A program made the position numbers and the translations under genes. Shown here in pieces: positions 21,351-33,539 of a stretch of DNA of 37,331 bases. Source of the stretch: Xanthoparmelia taractica (taxonomy: Eukaryota; Ascomycota; Lecanoromycetes; Lecanorales; Parmeliaceae); the NCBI GenBank assembly GCA_033085395.1, contig JANQBS010000342.1, positions 1 to 37,331 on the forward strand, read 5' to 3'. How positions within the stretch are numbered: position 1 is the first letter of the stretch; every line of letters begins with the position of its first letter. The notes below the pieces were generated by a model, which did not search any database, had not been told where the DNA came from, and saw only the letters and a list, made by a program, of their open reading frames with translations.

Positions 21351-22400
21351 ATATATATAATTATTCTTAATTATTAAGATCGTTCTAATAATAAATAAAA
21401 TAATTATAAAATAGAAACTAAATCTCTAATAGTTTAATGTATTCTTCTATCTTATTATTCTTAAAAAGAGTCTATTTTCCTATTTATAAGATCTTAAATT
21501 TTTATTTTACATTTTATCTTATATATAAATATTCTTAAGCTTACTTTAATATTTCTTTAATATTTTAATAAATATTATTATATAAAAGAAAATATTATCT
21601 AAAACTTTAATTATATTTATATTAAATTTCTTTTCTTTTTCTCGTAATAATCTTAAGAGAGCGTTAAAAATAATATCCTATTTTTAAAATATTTATCTTA
21701 TATTAAGATTAAATTATAAGATATATTATAAAATATATATAAATTAAAGATTTATTCGATTCGTAAAGAAAGAGAATAGCGTTATTTATTAAATAATATC
21801 TATAATAGCGAAATGATTTATAAAAATAATTATCTTTCTTTTTTATTATTATTTTAATATATTTAAATTCTTCTAAAGAGTTTAAATTAAAGCGATAACT
21901 TTTAATTTAATAGACTAATAACGTAGTTTCGCGAGATTAAATAATTTTAAAAAAATATAATTAATTTTATATTCGTTCGAGAAAAGAAATTTTCTTAAAA
22001 ATCTTTTTTTTATATAATAAATTATTATTTAAAATTATATCGCGTTAATTTATTTAAATTAATATAAAATTAATAATTAAAGTTAAAATAATATAAACAT
22101 ATTCTCGTAATTAAGAATTTTTAAAAAATTTAAAAATTTTTAAATATTTTTAATTCTTCTTTAATAAAAATAATAATAATATTTTTTAAAAATTTCTTTA
22201 AAGTTATTTTACTTATATTAAGAAGCGTTTAAATAACTTTATTTTTAAATTCTAAAAATATTCTAAGATATATACTAAATATCTTATATTCTTTTATAAT
22301 TAATTAATTATTTCTATATAAATTTTTAAGATTTTTAAAATTTCTAAAAACTATAATATTTTAATAATCGCGACTCTTTCTTTAATAATAATAAGTTAAC
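21351..22400 (-). pseudogene. Family 3 copy B, expected RNase H region
   Basis: Collinear with 3701-4799 of copy A without the 129-bp insert; the empty site is GACTCTTTC at about 22370. Catalytic residues are not readable. Confidence 0.45.
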
Positions 22401-22870
22401 TTTAATTATCTTTTAATCTAATAATATAATAAAAGAATAATCTAAATAAGATTTCTTAAATACTTAAAATATTCGATTATAATCTTCGAGAAAATAATAA
22501 TATTATTAATATAATATCGAGTAAAATATTCATAGAGATATAAAAAATCGTTTATCTTTCTTTAAATATCAGAAATGAAATTCTTAAATCTTATTATTAT
22601 AATATTAAAATACTTCGATTCTCGATAAAATATTATATTAAATCTTTATCTATAATCTCGTCGCACGAGAAATAAATAAAATTATTCGCTATAATTTATA
22701 TAATTAATAAAAACGTATTTCTATATTACGATAATAATATTATTCTAAAGAGATAAAGAATAATTATTAAAAATTGTAATTTTATTAAGTTCTCGAATAT
22801 TAATTATTATTTTTTCTTTTCTCTATAGAATCTTTTTAGATTTTATATATATAATTTTATAAATCACGAA
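22401..22870 (-). pseudogene. Family 3 copy B reverse transcriptase remnant
   Basis: The minus strand reads RELNKITIFNNYSLSL from about 22796 leftwards (the RELNKIT...YPLPL motif of gypsy RT), then the YINNIII active-site loop at about 22490-22515, Asn for Asp at both positions. It is uninterrupted here, whereas copy A is split at its upstream edge by the family 1 element. Confidence 0.8.
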
Positions 22871-23559
22871 GATTAAAAAGACAAAAGACGAAGATTTCTT
22901 AGATTAATCTATTTTTCTCTAAGCGTATATCTTACTAAACTTCTTATTTATTAGTTTACGCGCTTTCGCTATTAAAGAACAAATGTAATTTTTTAACTTA
23001 ATTAATAACGCCTATTAATTTATAAAAATAAATAATTATAATTATTTCCATTTTAATAAATTAATAATATCTTTTAAATTTTTTTATATTCTAAGATTTT
23101 TCTTCGAGATACGTCGTATAATTTTAACGTATTTTAATTTATCGTATATAATAATTTTATTAAATAGCTTAATTTCTAAAGATAAGTTTACTTCGATCTT
23201 CTCGATTATAGACTATAAATTTAATAAATTAATCAATTTCTTATTATAAGATTTTTAATTAAATTCGTCTTTATAATCAAGACATAATTCTTAATATTTA
23301 TAAAATATTCTTCTTTCGCTTTATATTTTATTATCGAATTAATTTTATAATAATAAGAAACAATTAAAGATAAGACTCTTTTATTATATAATATAATAAA
23401 GTTAAAATTAATATTTATTAGATAAGTATAATTTTATTAATAATTTAAAAAGAAAGTTACGATTTAATAGTAATTTCCTATTACGTAAGAGTATTTTAAC
23501 GATTTCTATAGATTTTAAAAATATAATCTAACGTCTCTTAACTTATATTACTTATCGAA

Positions 23560-23720
23560 TTCGTATATTATTTCATATAATTATTTATATTAAAATAATT
23601 GTATTATCGCACTTAATAAGATTAATCTTTATCATAAATAAATTTATAATATTTATTTTAATAAAAAGATTTATCTTAAGATTATCTATTGTATAAATAT
23701 CTCGAGTAAATTTAATTACT
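23560..23720 (-). pseudogene. Family 3 copy B retropepsin remnant
   Basis: A minus-strand frame reads IDNLKINLFIKINII, then IKCDNTIILI, corresponding to the 'VDNLKANLLIG D' and 'IGSCD' strands of fungal gypsy proteases and to REIYLINNLKINLLIKNNI of family 1. The catalytic Asp region is not found. 22871-23559 is the adjoining linker, without readable motifs. Confidence 0.6.
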
Positions 23721-26700
23721 ATAATCTTTTTTTAAGAAGTTTTTTCTTTTATAAAATTTTTATTTATTTATTTAATAATAGAATAATTATTTAACTTAAT
23801 TTCTCTTAAAATAATTATAATATTATATTTCTTCGAAGCGAAGCTAGAAATTAATCTTTTTAAAAATACTTAATTATTTATACTTATAAGATAATTAATA
23901 TTTAGATATCTCGACTTTAATAAAATATTATAAATAAAATTAAAAAGATTTATAAAATAATATTATAAGTGAAAAGTTATTTTATTTATAAGAAGAGTAT
24001 ATATTAAAGACTCGATTAACTTTAATTATTCTTAAGAAATAAGATATTTAATAATCTTTAAGAACTTCTTCTCTATTATTTTTAAAAATTTATTAATTTT
24101 AAATCTAATTCTTATTTTTCTTAAAAAAACTTAATTCTTATAAACTCTAATCTTTAGATACGTATCTAGTTAATTATTCGAAAAGAATTCATTTTAACAT
24201 TCTTTATATATTAGCTTTTTTTTAATGATATAATATATTAAAAAACGAAGATAAATTTAATATTTTTCTTATTTTTCTTAGAATTAGACTTCTTATCTTA
24301 TTTCTTCGAAACTCTATTCTCGTATATATTATAAAAATAATTATCACTATCTTTATAATAAGTAGTAAGATCTTAAAAATATATATTTCTAAGATTCTTA
24401 TAATATTCTTCTACGTAATAAAAATTCTCTTTCGAATAATTATAAGAGTAGATTTCCTACGAAATTTATAATATTAATATTTCGAAATTTTTAGATTTTC
24501 GACTACAGACGAATTGAAAGAAAATTTATTATAATTTTTATATATCTATCTAATCGAATATTAATTCGATTAAAAATTTCTCGCTGTAATTATTAAAAAT
24601 AACTTAAATTTTAAAAGCTCGTTTCTTAAAGTTATTTAAGATTAAGAATTTAATTAATTTAATAATTATATTATTAAATTTTAACTTAATATTTATAAGA
24701 AAGAGAAACAAGCTTATTATATATTCTAGAAAGAATAATAGAATTACTACGATTATATAAAATATATAGAAAAGCTCGATTACTAATATTTATAGTTCGA
24801 ATACTACGATATTTATTAATATATATATGAATTTATTATATTAAAAGATCGAGAAGAAAAGAAAGATCGCTGTGATAATTATTAATATCTACTTTATCTA
24901 TTTCTTGAATTAATTCTTTCTTTATGAAATTATTTAATATAATTAATATTTTAACTTCTTTTAATTATTAAGTTTATTTATAAACCAACGTAATATAATT
25001 TATATAATAAATAGCAAAATAAAAGTTTATAACTTTATATTTAAATAATTTCACGCCTAAATAATCTTTATATATTTATCTATAATATTAGCTTATATAA
25101 TATACTTTAAGATTCCCTACACGTATCTCGCGAAATCTCTTTTATCTTCTATATTTTTAAGAATATATATTTATTTAATTAAGATTTTATATTATTTTTA
25201 TAGATAAGTAAGAATTTACTTAAGTTTATTATATAACTATATTATAATATCTTTCTTATTTTATAATAGAATATTTAATTATTAAAATAATATTAATTTT
25301 TTAAAGTTAAAAGATTAGATCGAATTATATTCTCTCTCTTAATAATAGTATAATCTTCTACTCTATAATAAAAAGAGTATATTATTTAATAAATTATTTC
25401 TTTATTATTAAAAATAATATTATTAGTGTTATAGAAATTCTTAAGATTCGAATAAAAGAATCTTAAGTTAAATATTCGAAAGCTTTTTAAAGAATCTCTC
25501 TATATATAATTAATTAGAGAATCTCTACGATTCTAAAAATCTAAATAAATTTAATAATCTAAAATTAATCGTATTTATAAGCGTCGCTTATATAGTCTAA
25601 ATTATAATATTTTATATTATTTAATTAATTTTATTTAAAGAAGATAATACTTTAATTTTTTTCTTAATTAAAGAAAAACTTTAATAATAAATAAAATATT
25701 TTAATATTTTTATAAAGATAATTTAAAACTTAGTAAAAGTTGTTATATAGATTTTATTATTATTAATTTAAAAGTCTTCTCGATTAAATATTATTCGCTT
25801 AATTTCTTAATAAGATATATTAATAATTTCTTATTTTCTTCTAAATTAAGAGTCTTCTTAATAAACGAAGAATTTTAAAATCGCTATAATAAGCGTATAC
25901 TCTACTCGAAAGTCTTAAGAATAATATATATAATAAAATAATTAAGAATTTAAAGAAATAATTAAGAATAAGTTTTTATAGACCTAGATCTTATTTTAAC
26001 TCGTTCGTCTTTAGGTAAATAAATATCTTAATTAATTTAAAAAAATCGAAAATTAATCTTCTCGATAATAAAGATTAATTAATATATCTCGTTCGTAAAT
26101 AAACTTAAGAATTAATAATTAATCTTTAAAAACTTAGTAAATTAAAAAATTAAAAAAATTATATTATAAGAAATAGATATTAATAAAAAGAAAATTAAGT
26201 CTATTATTTTAACTCTCGATTTTATAAAAATATAAAATTAAAAAATAATTCTAAATATTAAATATTAGAGAAAAAAAATAAAAGTAAAACGAAGAAATTC
26301 TAAAGAGTTAATAAGAATTCTTTATATTTACTTTCTTAATAGATTTTAATATTCTTTTCTTATTAATTAAATTTAGAAAGGCTTTTTTTATAATAAAATT
26401 AAAATAATTTTTTAATATAATAAAATAAAAAAGATATTTAAATAGTAAAATAATTAAAGAATAGAAGAAAATCTTAAATTATTAGATAATCTCGAAGTAT
26501 AATGCGATTTTAAAGTATAATATAACGAATTATAAGAATTTAGCGATCGAGAAAAATAGTAAGATTTTAGAAAGAAACGAATATAAGATATTAAAAAATT
26601 AGAAATTTAAGAATAAATAATTTCGATAATTATCGAGATTAATATAGAGTGAAAGATAATTTTAAAATCGATAAGTTTAAAAGAATTAATATTTAAAAGC

Positions 26701-26758
26701 CAATAATTAAATTAAAATTAATAATATTTAAGACTAATATTTTAGATCGAAATTAGAG
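23721..26758 (-). pseudogene. Family 3 copy B gag region and leader
   Basis: About 3 kb upstream of the protease on the minus strand, collinear with copy A (13251-13834, 14395-15992, 17803-18782). It should encode gag. The long reading frame is destroyed, and I see no zinc knuckle or other signature. Confidence 0.5.
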
Positions 26759-26770
26759 GCGTTGCTATTA
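26759..26770 (-). promoter_or_regulatory. Candidate primer-binding site, family 3 copy B
   Basis: The minus strand reads TAATAGCAACGC, followed by CTCTAATTTCGATC. It lies two bases inside the 5' LTR and matches TGATAGCAACGCT of families 1 and 2 except for one TG-to-TA change. Confidence 0.7.
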
Positions 26771-26772
26771 AA

Positions 26773-26980
26773 TATTAAGGATATACGAATTTAGAAAATT
26801 TCAAATCCTAGCTAGTGAAACGAGCAAAGAAAGCACTAAAGTTAGAATCTTGATAAGTGTATTGTGTGTGTATTCTTCTATCTAGAATAACTCGGTTAAG
26901 ATACTTAAGAAACAACAGAAATGACACTAGTGTTTGCTTGGTATCCTGGCTTGGCATTCTGAATCTCCTGAATCTTGATA
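26773..26980 (-). repeat. Family 3 5' LTR of copy B
   Basis: 208 bases. The minus strand starts TATCAAG (TG changed to TA) and ends CCTTAATA (CA changed to TA), giving TGTTGAG...CTTAACA-type ends by comparison with copy 76-259. It is well preserved, with CCTGGCTTGGCATTCTG intact. The flank to the right, GGTTTTCGC, is not family 3. Confidence 0.85.
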
Positions 26981-27004
26981 GGTTTTCGCTATAATTATTA
27001 AAAA
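26981..27004. other. 24-bp spacer between family 3 and family 2
   Basis: It is the only stretch not assigned to an element. It carries TTTTCGCTATAA (26983-26994), the exact reverse complement of TTATAGCGAAAA at 18993-19004, which lies beside the other family 3 LTR. It is probably old target DNA. Confidence 0.5.
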
Positions 27005-27179
27005 TGTTACGAATAGTACCTGCCTAATGCTAGTACCATGCTAGTATCGAACTAGTACCTGTCGATGATGATGACTACCTGTCAAGATACCTACCAAGAA
27101 CGGAGTAAGTAGTATTTAAGTAGTAGTTTTCATTAGAAGAAATGGATTATCTTATAACCCAACTTTTCAATGCCTAATA
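27005..27179 (+). repeat. Family 2 5' LTR
   Basis: 175 bases, starting TGTTACG and ending GCCTAATA (TAACA expected before a C-to-T change). It contains the tandem-like words AGTACCTGCC, AGTACCATG and AGTACCTGTC. Nearly unmutated. No second copy is in the window, so the borders rest on the TG...CA rule and the adjacent primer-binding site. Confidence 0.7.
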
Positions 27180-27181
27180 AA

Positions 27182-27194
27182 TGATAGCAACGCT
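27182..27194 (+). promoter_or_regulatory. Candidate primer-binding site, family 2
   Basis: TGATAGCAACGCT, two bases after the LTR, unmutated. It is identical to the motif in the other two families. Confidence 0.72.
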
Positions 27195-29240
27195 CTAATT
27201 TTGTTCTATTATAGCGAGTATCATAAATTACTTGCTAGACATTAGTTCTATACTTAATAACTATTTATTATCTATCACCCTTTTAGCGACACGTATTTTA
27301 TCTTTTTTAAAGACTCGTGCTACGTATTCTCGAAGAGTTAAAAAGTTCTTATAATTATTCTAATAGATATTATTAGATACGCTTTATAAGGTAAGAACGT
27401 TATTATTTTTCTATAATTAATTATAATAATATTTACTCTATAATTTAAGAAATTTAATTAGACGAATTATAAGTATTTTAATATTCTCGAATAATAGATA
27501 AGAGAAATTATTAAATATTTAATTCGATAATATCTTAGATAGATAAAGAAATATTAAAGTCGTCGATTAAGTATTAATATTAATATTTTAAAGAATCGTC
27601 GTAATAAATTAATTTCTCTCGATAAGTTAAAATATCTCTTATCGTAAGTAATAGATAAGTTAAGCTTTAAATAATTAATACTGCGATTTAAAGAAGTCAC
27701 TCGTTAATTACGTATATTTGCATTATTATTCTCTATTAATTATACGTTAATCTTATTATTAATTTCGATTTTTTAAAATGTTTCTTCTATTATTAAATTT
27801 ATCATAGCTTTTATTTATTATTATATTCTTTAACTTCTTAGAATATTCTTTATTTTTTAATTTATTATTTACGATATTTAATACTTTAGCGAAAAAAATT
27901 ATTTATTATAATTTTATGGATTTATTAAAGTTAATATAGTTAATATCGACTTTATAGAGACTTAGCGAGCGAAACTTGATTAAATATTTAGAATTCTTAT
28001 TATCGATCTTACTAAATTAGTCGAATAAATAGATTTATAAGATTTTTAAGATTCGTCTAATAATAACGATAACGCTATATCGTAATAATAATTAAAAGAA
28101 ATTAATTTCTTTAACTCGTATCTAGCTTTATTAATAGATATTGATCTTATAATTAAAAAGAATAAGAGTATATATTATCGTAATATATATCTTTTTATAA
28201 AATAAGTAAAGAATATAATTTTAATAAAAAAAAGAAGTTAGTACGCACTAATTTAAATATTTATCTTCGTAATATTATTCTTATTTAATATATAAGAGAG
28301 CTTAATAAGCTTAAAAGATTAACGCTATAATAAATAGATAAATAGTAAATCTTAATATTATAAAAACGCTTTAATCGAATTATTCTATCGCTCTTATCTC
28401 GCTAATAAATAAATATTTTAGTATCTTCGATATTTATTTTAATAGAGAATTATTTAATTATATTTAAATTATAATTAATTATATAAAGAATATTAATTTT
28501 AACTTCGTTTTTTAATAGTTAATATTAATCTCGCTCTCAATAATTATAATAATAAGTATTAAACTCTAATTAATAATTATATTACAGCGACTATTAATAT
28601 TAATAATCTTATTATACTCGATTATATTAATCTCTATTTCGTATTTTTTAAAAATTCTTATTTATTACGAGATACTTATTCTATTTATTCGTCTTAAAAC
28701 GAACTATCGTTATTATCGCCTTAATAGCCTCGATTAATAATAGCGATAGAGCTCGTAAACGCGTTAGATTCGTCTTAAATATAGCAATAATCTTAATTCT
28801 ATCGATAGTTATATCGACTTATCTATAATAATTAAAATAATCGATTATTCTAGTCTTATTAGAATAAGTATTTAATATATTCTTAATCTATCTACTTTAA
28901 AGATAAGAATTAAAAAAATAAGATAAACACTCTTAATATCGATAGTTCGATTCTAAATAATCTTTCCGAAGATAAAAAGAAGTCGTCTTATTAATTAAAT
29001 AGCTATGAATAATTAAATAAAAAATCTTAAAAAGATTTTATTAACGCTTATTTTATTATATTAAAGAAGTTTATCTATCGTCATTATAAAGTCGTTTATT
29101 ACTTTAATCATAAGTTTTATTACTTATCGTAGTAAATAGAAAGAGTCGGCGATATTCTAGATAACGTCACGTAGCGTTAATAATCTATAAAAGCGTTTAA
29201 TTATAGCTACGTAATTATTCGCTATTATTTAAAAAAATAT
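27195..29240 (+). pseudogene. Family 2 gag region
   Basis: Leader (about the first 100 bases still contain normal CpA) and then heavily mutated sequence in the gag position. No signature is recognised. Many stops in all frames. Confidence 0.5.
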
Positions 29241-30400
29241 ATAAATTTCGTTCTTAAAAATACGTTATAGTGCCTATAAATATTTTAAAAAAAAGTCGAA
29301 TTTTATCGACGTAGAGATTAATATTTACTATATTATATCTATTTTAAATAAAGTATAATATCTCTTTAAATATTTAATTACAAAGATTCTTTATATTTAG
29401 AAATTAATTATTATACGCGAGATTAAAAGTATTAGATATATTAACTTCGAGTATATAAAGATTAATAACTTTCTAAAAGAAGAAGCGATAAAAACGCTCC
29501 CTATAATTAAAATTAATCGAGACGTTTATTTTAATTAAGAAATTAAATATTAAATTATTAATTAATATAAATATTCTTAACTTAAAAGAAGCGATAAACT
29601 TATTAGCGAAGCGTCTTCGATTAAATAATAATATATTATATTCTTTAATAATTAAGTTCTTAAAAAAGTAATAAAAATAAATAATATAAATCGCTAAGCG
29701 AATTATTATAAAGTCGTTTAAGATTATAAATATATTTATTAAATTTAGAAAAATCTTATTTAAGAATCGCGTTTATTTATTTAAATTATAAATCTTATTA
29801 ATAAATCTTAACGTCGAAGACGAAGTAATTATTTATATAATTAATATTGAGATATATATAATATAAATTTGAAATACGTTATTATACGTAATTACTATTT
29901 TTTAATATATAAAGTTAAAACAGATTTTAAAATATGAAGAAAAAGAATATTTTTTTATTACTTTATTTAAGATAACGTTAATTATACGATCGTCTTGAAA
30001 AAGAATTATTATTATTATTATTCTCGTCGCAGGAGAAGTAATAAAAATATCTACACTTTTATCTATCGAGTACGATATAATTAATAACGTTATTATTTAC
30101 CAACTAGATTAAATATTTCATTAAATAAATATTATTTAAAAAATAATTAAATATTATTTATTAATATTTCGCGATTTTAATAAAGTAATAAATATATTAA
30201 AGAAAAAATAAAAATCGATAAAAACGCTATTTAACGTTCAATTAGAGTCTACGAAGATCTATTCGATAGAGTAAAAAAATAAAAAACTTATAAATAAGAA
30301 GTTTAATAAGCTATATAAGAAAGAAAAGATAAGTTAAGTAAATAAGTCGACGTTATATAATTATTTAGTTTTATAATATAAAGAATTATTTGATTCTTAG
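29241..30400 (+). pseudogene. Family 2 C2H2-like cluster and protease position
   Basis: Near 29243-29300 a frame reads RYSAYKYFKKKSNF. If the Tyr codons were Cys before TG-to-TA changes, this is a C-x2-C...F-x-K-K-S-N finger, like the one before the family 1 protease. The retropepsin should follow up to about 30200, but I cannot read its DTG or strand motifs with confidence. Confidence 0.45.
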
Positions 30401-31047
30401 ATAAGACGTTTACTTATAAAGAATAAATAATTATTAATATTCGCGAATTAAATAAGATTACGAAATCTAATTCTTACTTAATATTATTATAAGCGAATAT
30501 TATTATATTAATATTATAAACGAAGCAAGTTTCTTTTATTAATAATTAATACGTTATAAGAATTATTATAAGCTTATTATAATTACTTATCGCAAAAGCG
30601 AGTAATAAAATATAATTATTATATATTTTAAGAATAATCTAATATACGTATAACAATAGATTAATATTCTTTTTAAAGATTTTCGAAGTTTTATTAAAGC
30701 TTACATTAATAATATTATAATTCTTACTAATATTTTAAAAAAGTATCTAAATTATTTATAATAAGTCTTCGTTCTCTTCGAGAAATATAATAATATTATT
30801 AAAATATTTAAGATCTTCTTAAGATATTCGTCGCTAGCGTTATTAAAGTAAAAGATAAATAATTTAAGATTAAGTATTATAGAAGAGAAACTTATAATTA
30901 TTATTAAGCTTAGCTCTCTCGCTATCTTAAAAGATCTAAAAATATATTTAAAAATAATTAATTAATTTAAAAATTATATTTTTTATTACGCGTAAATAAT
31001 ATAATTACTTTAATTAAGAAATATTTTAATATTATATAACGTCTCTA
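30401..31047 (+). pseudogene. Family 2 reverse transcriptase remnant (truncated)
   Basis: It reads RELNKITKSNSYL at about 30441-30480 and FRSFIKAYINNIIILTN with YINN at 30702-30713 (mutated YxDD). LFEKYNNIIK and KLSSLAILKDLKIYLKIIN follow near 30900-30965, the connection after RT. The frame ends at the family 1 copy 2 LTR. Both active-site Asp residues are Asn. Stops are frequent but the order of motifs is clear. Confidence 0.82.
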
Positions 31048-31197
31048 TATCACGGTTTTTCTATATATTAAAGGCTCAAAGAAAGAATAGGGAGGCTAGG
31101 CCAAATTTGTATTAATTTCTTAGCATAATCTTCGTCACTGCGATCCTTAGAATTCCATAGACTTTTTAATTATTAATTCTAAGACCTTATTATAATA
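31048..31197 (+). repeat. Family 1 copy 2 5' LTR
   Basis: About 150 bases, aligning to 5352-5504. TG at the start is TA here. The central word GGGAGGCTAGGCCAAATTTG is unchanged, but the purine-rich block GATCGGGGAAGGATCGGGGA of copy 1 is altered and shortened. Confidence 0.85.
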
Positions 31198-31200
31198 ACA

Positions 31201-31213
31201 TAATAGCAACGCT
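31201..31213 (+). promoter_or_regulatory. Candidate primer-binding site, family 1 copy 2
   Basis: TAATAGCAACGCT, three bases after the LTR, continuing TGATTTCGATG. It is the same as copy 1 apart from RIP-type changes. Confidence 0.7.
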
Positions 31214-33300
31214 TGATTTCGATGTTAACTAACTGTCGAATCGATTTAGAAGAAGTTCTTTATCATTATATCTCACTTATCGTTATCGAATTTATTAAAT
31301 AAGTAAGCTATTAGATTAGCAAGATCTCTTTATCTATTAAAAGTCTTTTTCATTTTTACTTCTTTTATCAATTAGTTTTATAACGCTAACTACTTTAATA
31401 GATAAATAAATACTCAGCCTCGTATTTAAGATCCAGGAATTCATTATTACTGGACATAAATACGCTGATTTAGTATTTGACGATATCAAGGAGATTTATA
31501 AGCATCTCACGTTTAACACTCTCAGGCCTGTTAGGCTAATATCTACTATTAATTCTACTGCTGATTTATCAAGAACGATTACTTATTTCTTAATTCAAGA
31601 CCGTTAACCATCTAACTAAGTCGTTAATAAACCTACTTTTTATAAATCTATTCGACCTTTTGAAAAAGTCACTCAGCCTCTTAAAAACTTACTCTTTAAT
31701 TCTTTTTCTATTAAAAATATATCTAATTCGTCATCAACTAGTAATAATTCTAATATTAATTCTACTAATAATTCTACTAATATTAATAATAATTCTACTA
31801 GTAAAAATCGTGATTCTTTATTAAATAATTCGTCTTCTATATTATCGCCTTCATTAATAACTCGTAAGAATTCTACTTCTACAAATACTATTAACTTAAG
31901 TAAAAATTCAAGCACTTCTCGTAAGCAATCAAGTCAAACTACATCTAAAATAACTATCAATTTCACAGCTCAATAGCTACAAGATATAATTAATAATACT
32001 ATTAACTCCGCTGTCACAAATATTATTAATAATTTATATTTATTTACTAAATCTAGGGGAGAATAAGACTCGCCTAAAGAATTTAAATTAATTATAATAG
32101 AAATATCGAGTTCTAATAATAAATAAAATGCTATAAAATTAAGTTATTTCGATTTTTTCTGAGATAAGTCTTATAAAGAGAATAAGATTATAACTATTAA
32201 GAAGAACGTGTATTATCGTAGTGTAATTCTATTTATTAAAAGAATTTATAATTTAATAGCTATAAAAGAAGAAGCTATAATTCGTATTAATATAAATACT
32301 TATTTTTGTGATTTTATATTTACTTAATATATCTTAAAGCTATTAAATTTAAAACGAAGAGATCTTCGTGTAGAAGACAATAAAGTAAAAAAATAATGCA
32401 GAGCTCTTTCTATAAGATTCAAGAAGTTATCGAGAGTAACACTTTCGAATCTTACTATAGAAAGATACACGTTAATAGATACTCGTTCTCGACGTGAGTC
32501 TACTAGCTATATATAAATAGTCGTTAGATATATAAAATTAGCTAACATTAATAACATTCAAAATTAGTTAACATTTGCCTATTAGGGAGTTGTGTCGAAA
32601 TTACATGTTTTTATTAATTCATTAAATTCAGCTACTATTATTATAAGCTTTATTCAAATGCTTAACATAAAGAAAGTAATCTAATTTGAGCTATATATTA
32701 GATAGCACCAATATCAGACTTTCGTTTAAAAGTCTCGGCAATAGTATTAGCAGAATTAATATCGTGGGAATATCTATCGAAATGCACTAAGAAATGCATT
32801 TTAGCAAGGCCTTTCTTTAGCTTTTAATTTAATTCTTCTTAGTTATTTAAATAGTAGTAGTAATACGAGTAGTTATATCGTTAGTAATTATTATTTCGAT
32901 CTTCTAACTTCTTTGATTAAAATGCTTATCGCCCTTAGTAGTACGACTATTAATTAAATCCTCGCTACGATTTACGACTATAATAAGACACGAATTAAAG
33001 GTCTTTCGTGTAAGTTAAAGAGTAGCAAAACACGTTAGATTTAACGAATCGACTATTATAAACGAATTAATTCGATTAAGCAGATCGAAAATTCGAAAGC
33101 CTAAATAATATCGAAAATCGTTAATAATTTCAGTAGAATTTTAGATCTAAGACTACTACTTATTAAGTAGAAGCGACTAAAATAAGTAAGAAAATTCGCT
33201 TTAATAGAATATTAAAATTAATAACTATCAAGAGCAATTAGATCATGATCTTAATAAGTTAAATAATTAATATTATAATAATTCTTTTGCTAAATTTGTG
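31214..33300 (+). pseudogene. Family 1 copy 2 gag-like region
   Basis: The counterpart of 5521-7640. FDDIKEIYKHLTFNTLRPV is readable near 31478-31535. A Ser/Asn/Thr-rich simple repeat (ATTCTACTAATA units, about 31735-31805) follows. A minus-strand 80-codon frame at 31673-31915 is only the antisense shadow of this repeat. It is shorter than copy 1 by small deletions. Confidence 0.65.
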
Positions 33301-33539
33301 AGTATTCAAACGTACTATAGAAATTGTAATTTGACTTTCTCTTCTAAGTCGAAATTATATAAGCATTTGCGAGCCGAATATTATTCTAAATTATTATATT
33401 CTACGTTTAAATCGCCGATAAATATATAAACGAATATCGATATTTTTGTTATAAAAATTATTTAATTATACTTCAAGAATAGAGCTAGATTAGATATTGA
33501 TTTTAGCTTTCGTGACTAAAATTACGCTTATATTCTATT
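33301..33539 (+). pseudogene. Family 1 copy 2 C2H2-like cluster
   Basis: The counterpart of 7641-7780. The frame around 33310-33365 reads NCNLTFSSKSKLYK, one Cys codon kept. Confidence 0.45.

Larger units (their letters stand above)
18992..26980 (-). mobile_element. Ty3/gypsy retrotransposon, family 3, copy B (3' truncated)
   Basis: The second minus-strand copy of the family, collinear with copy A from A's position about 1196 rightwards. It lacks the about 940-bp 3' tail and its own 3' LTR; its left end abuts the 5' LTR of copy A, which suggests that A inserted into B. The 5' LTR (26773-26980) and primer-binding site are well preserved. B carries none of the four inserts of A and therefore gives the empty site for each. 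All coding parts are riddled with stops. Confidence 0.85.
27005..31047 (+). mobile_element. Ty3/gypsy retrotransposon, family 2, 5' part only
   Basis: A plus-strand element with 5' LTR 27005-27179, a primer-binding site, about 3 kb of gag and protease region and an RT remnant. It stops at 31047, between RT and RNase H, where family 1 copy 2 begins. The rest (RNase H, integrase, 3' LTR) would lie to the right of copy 2 and is not in the window. Its RT is clearly different from family 1 and closer to family 3 in motif wording. Confidence 0.85.

Noticed and set aside
31673..31915. 80-codon Leu/Glu-rich open frame on the minus strand
   Set aside because: Antisense shadow of the Ser/Asn-coding ATTCTACTAATA simple repeat in the gag region; not conserved in copy 1.
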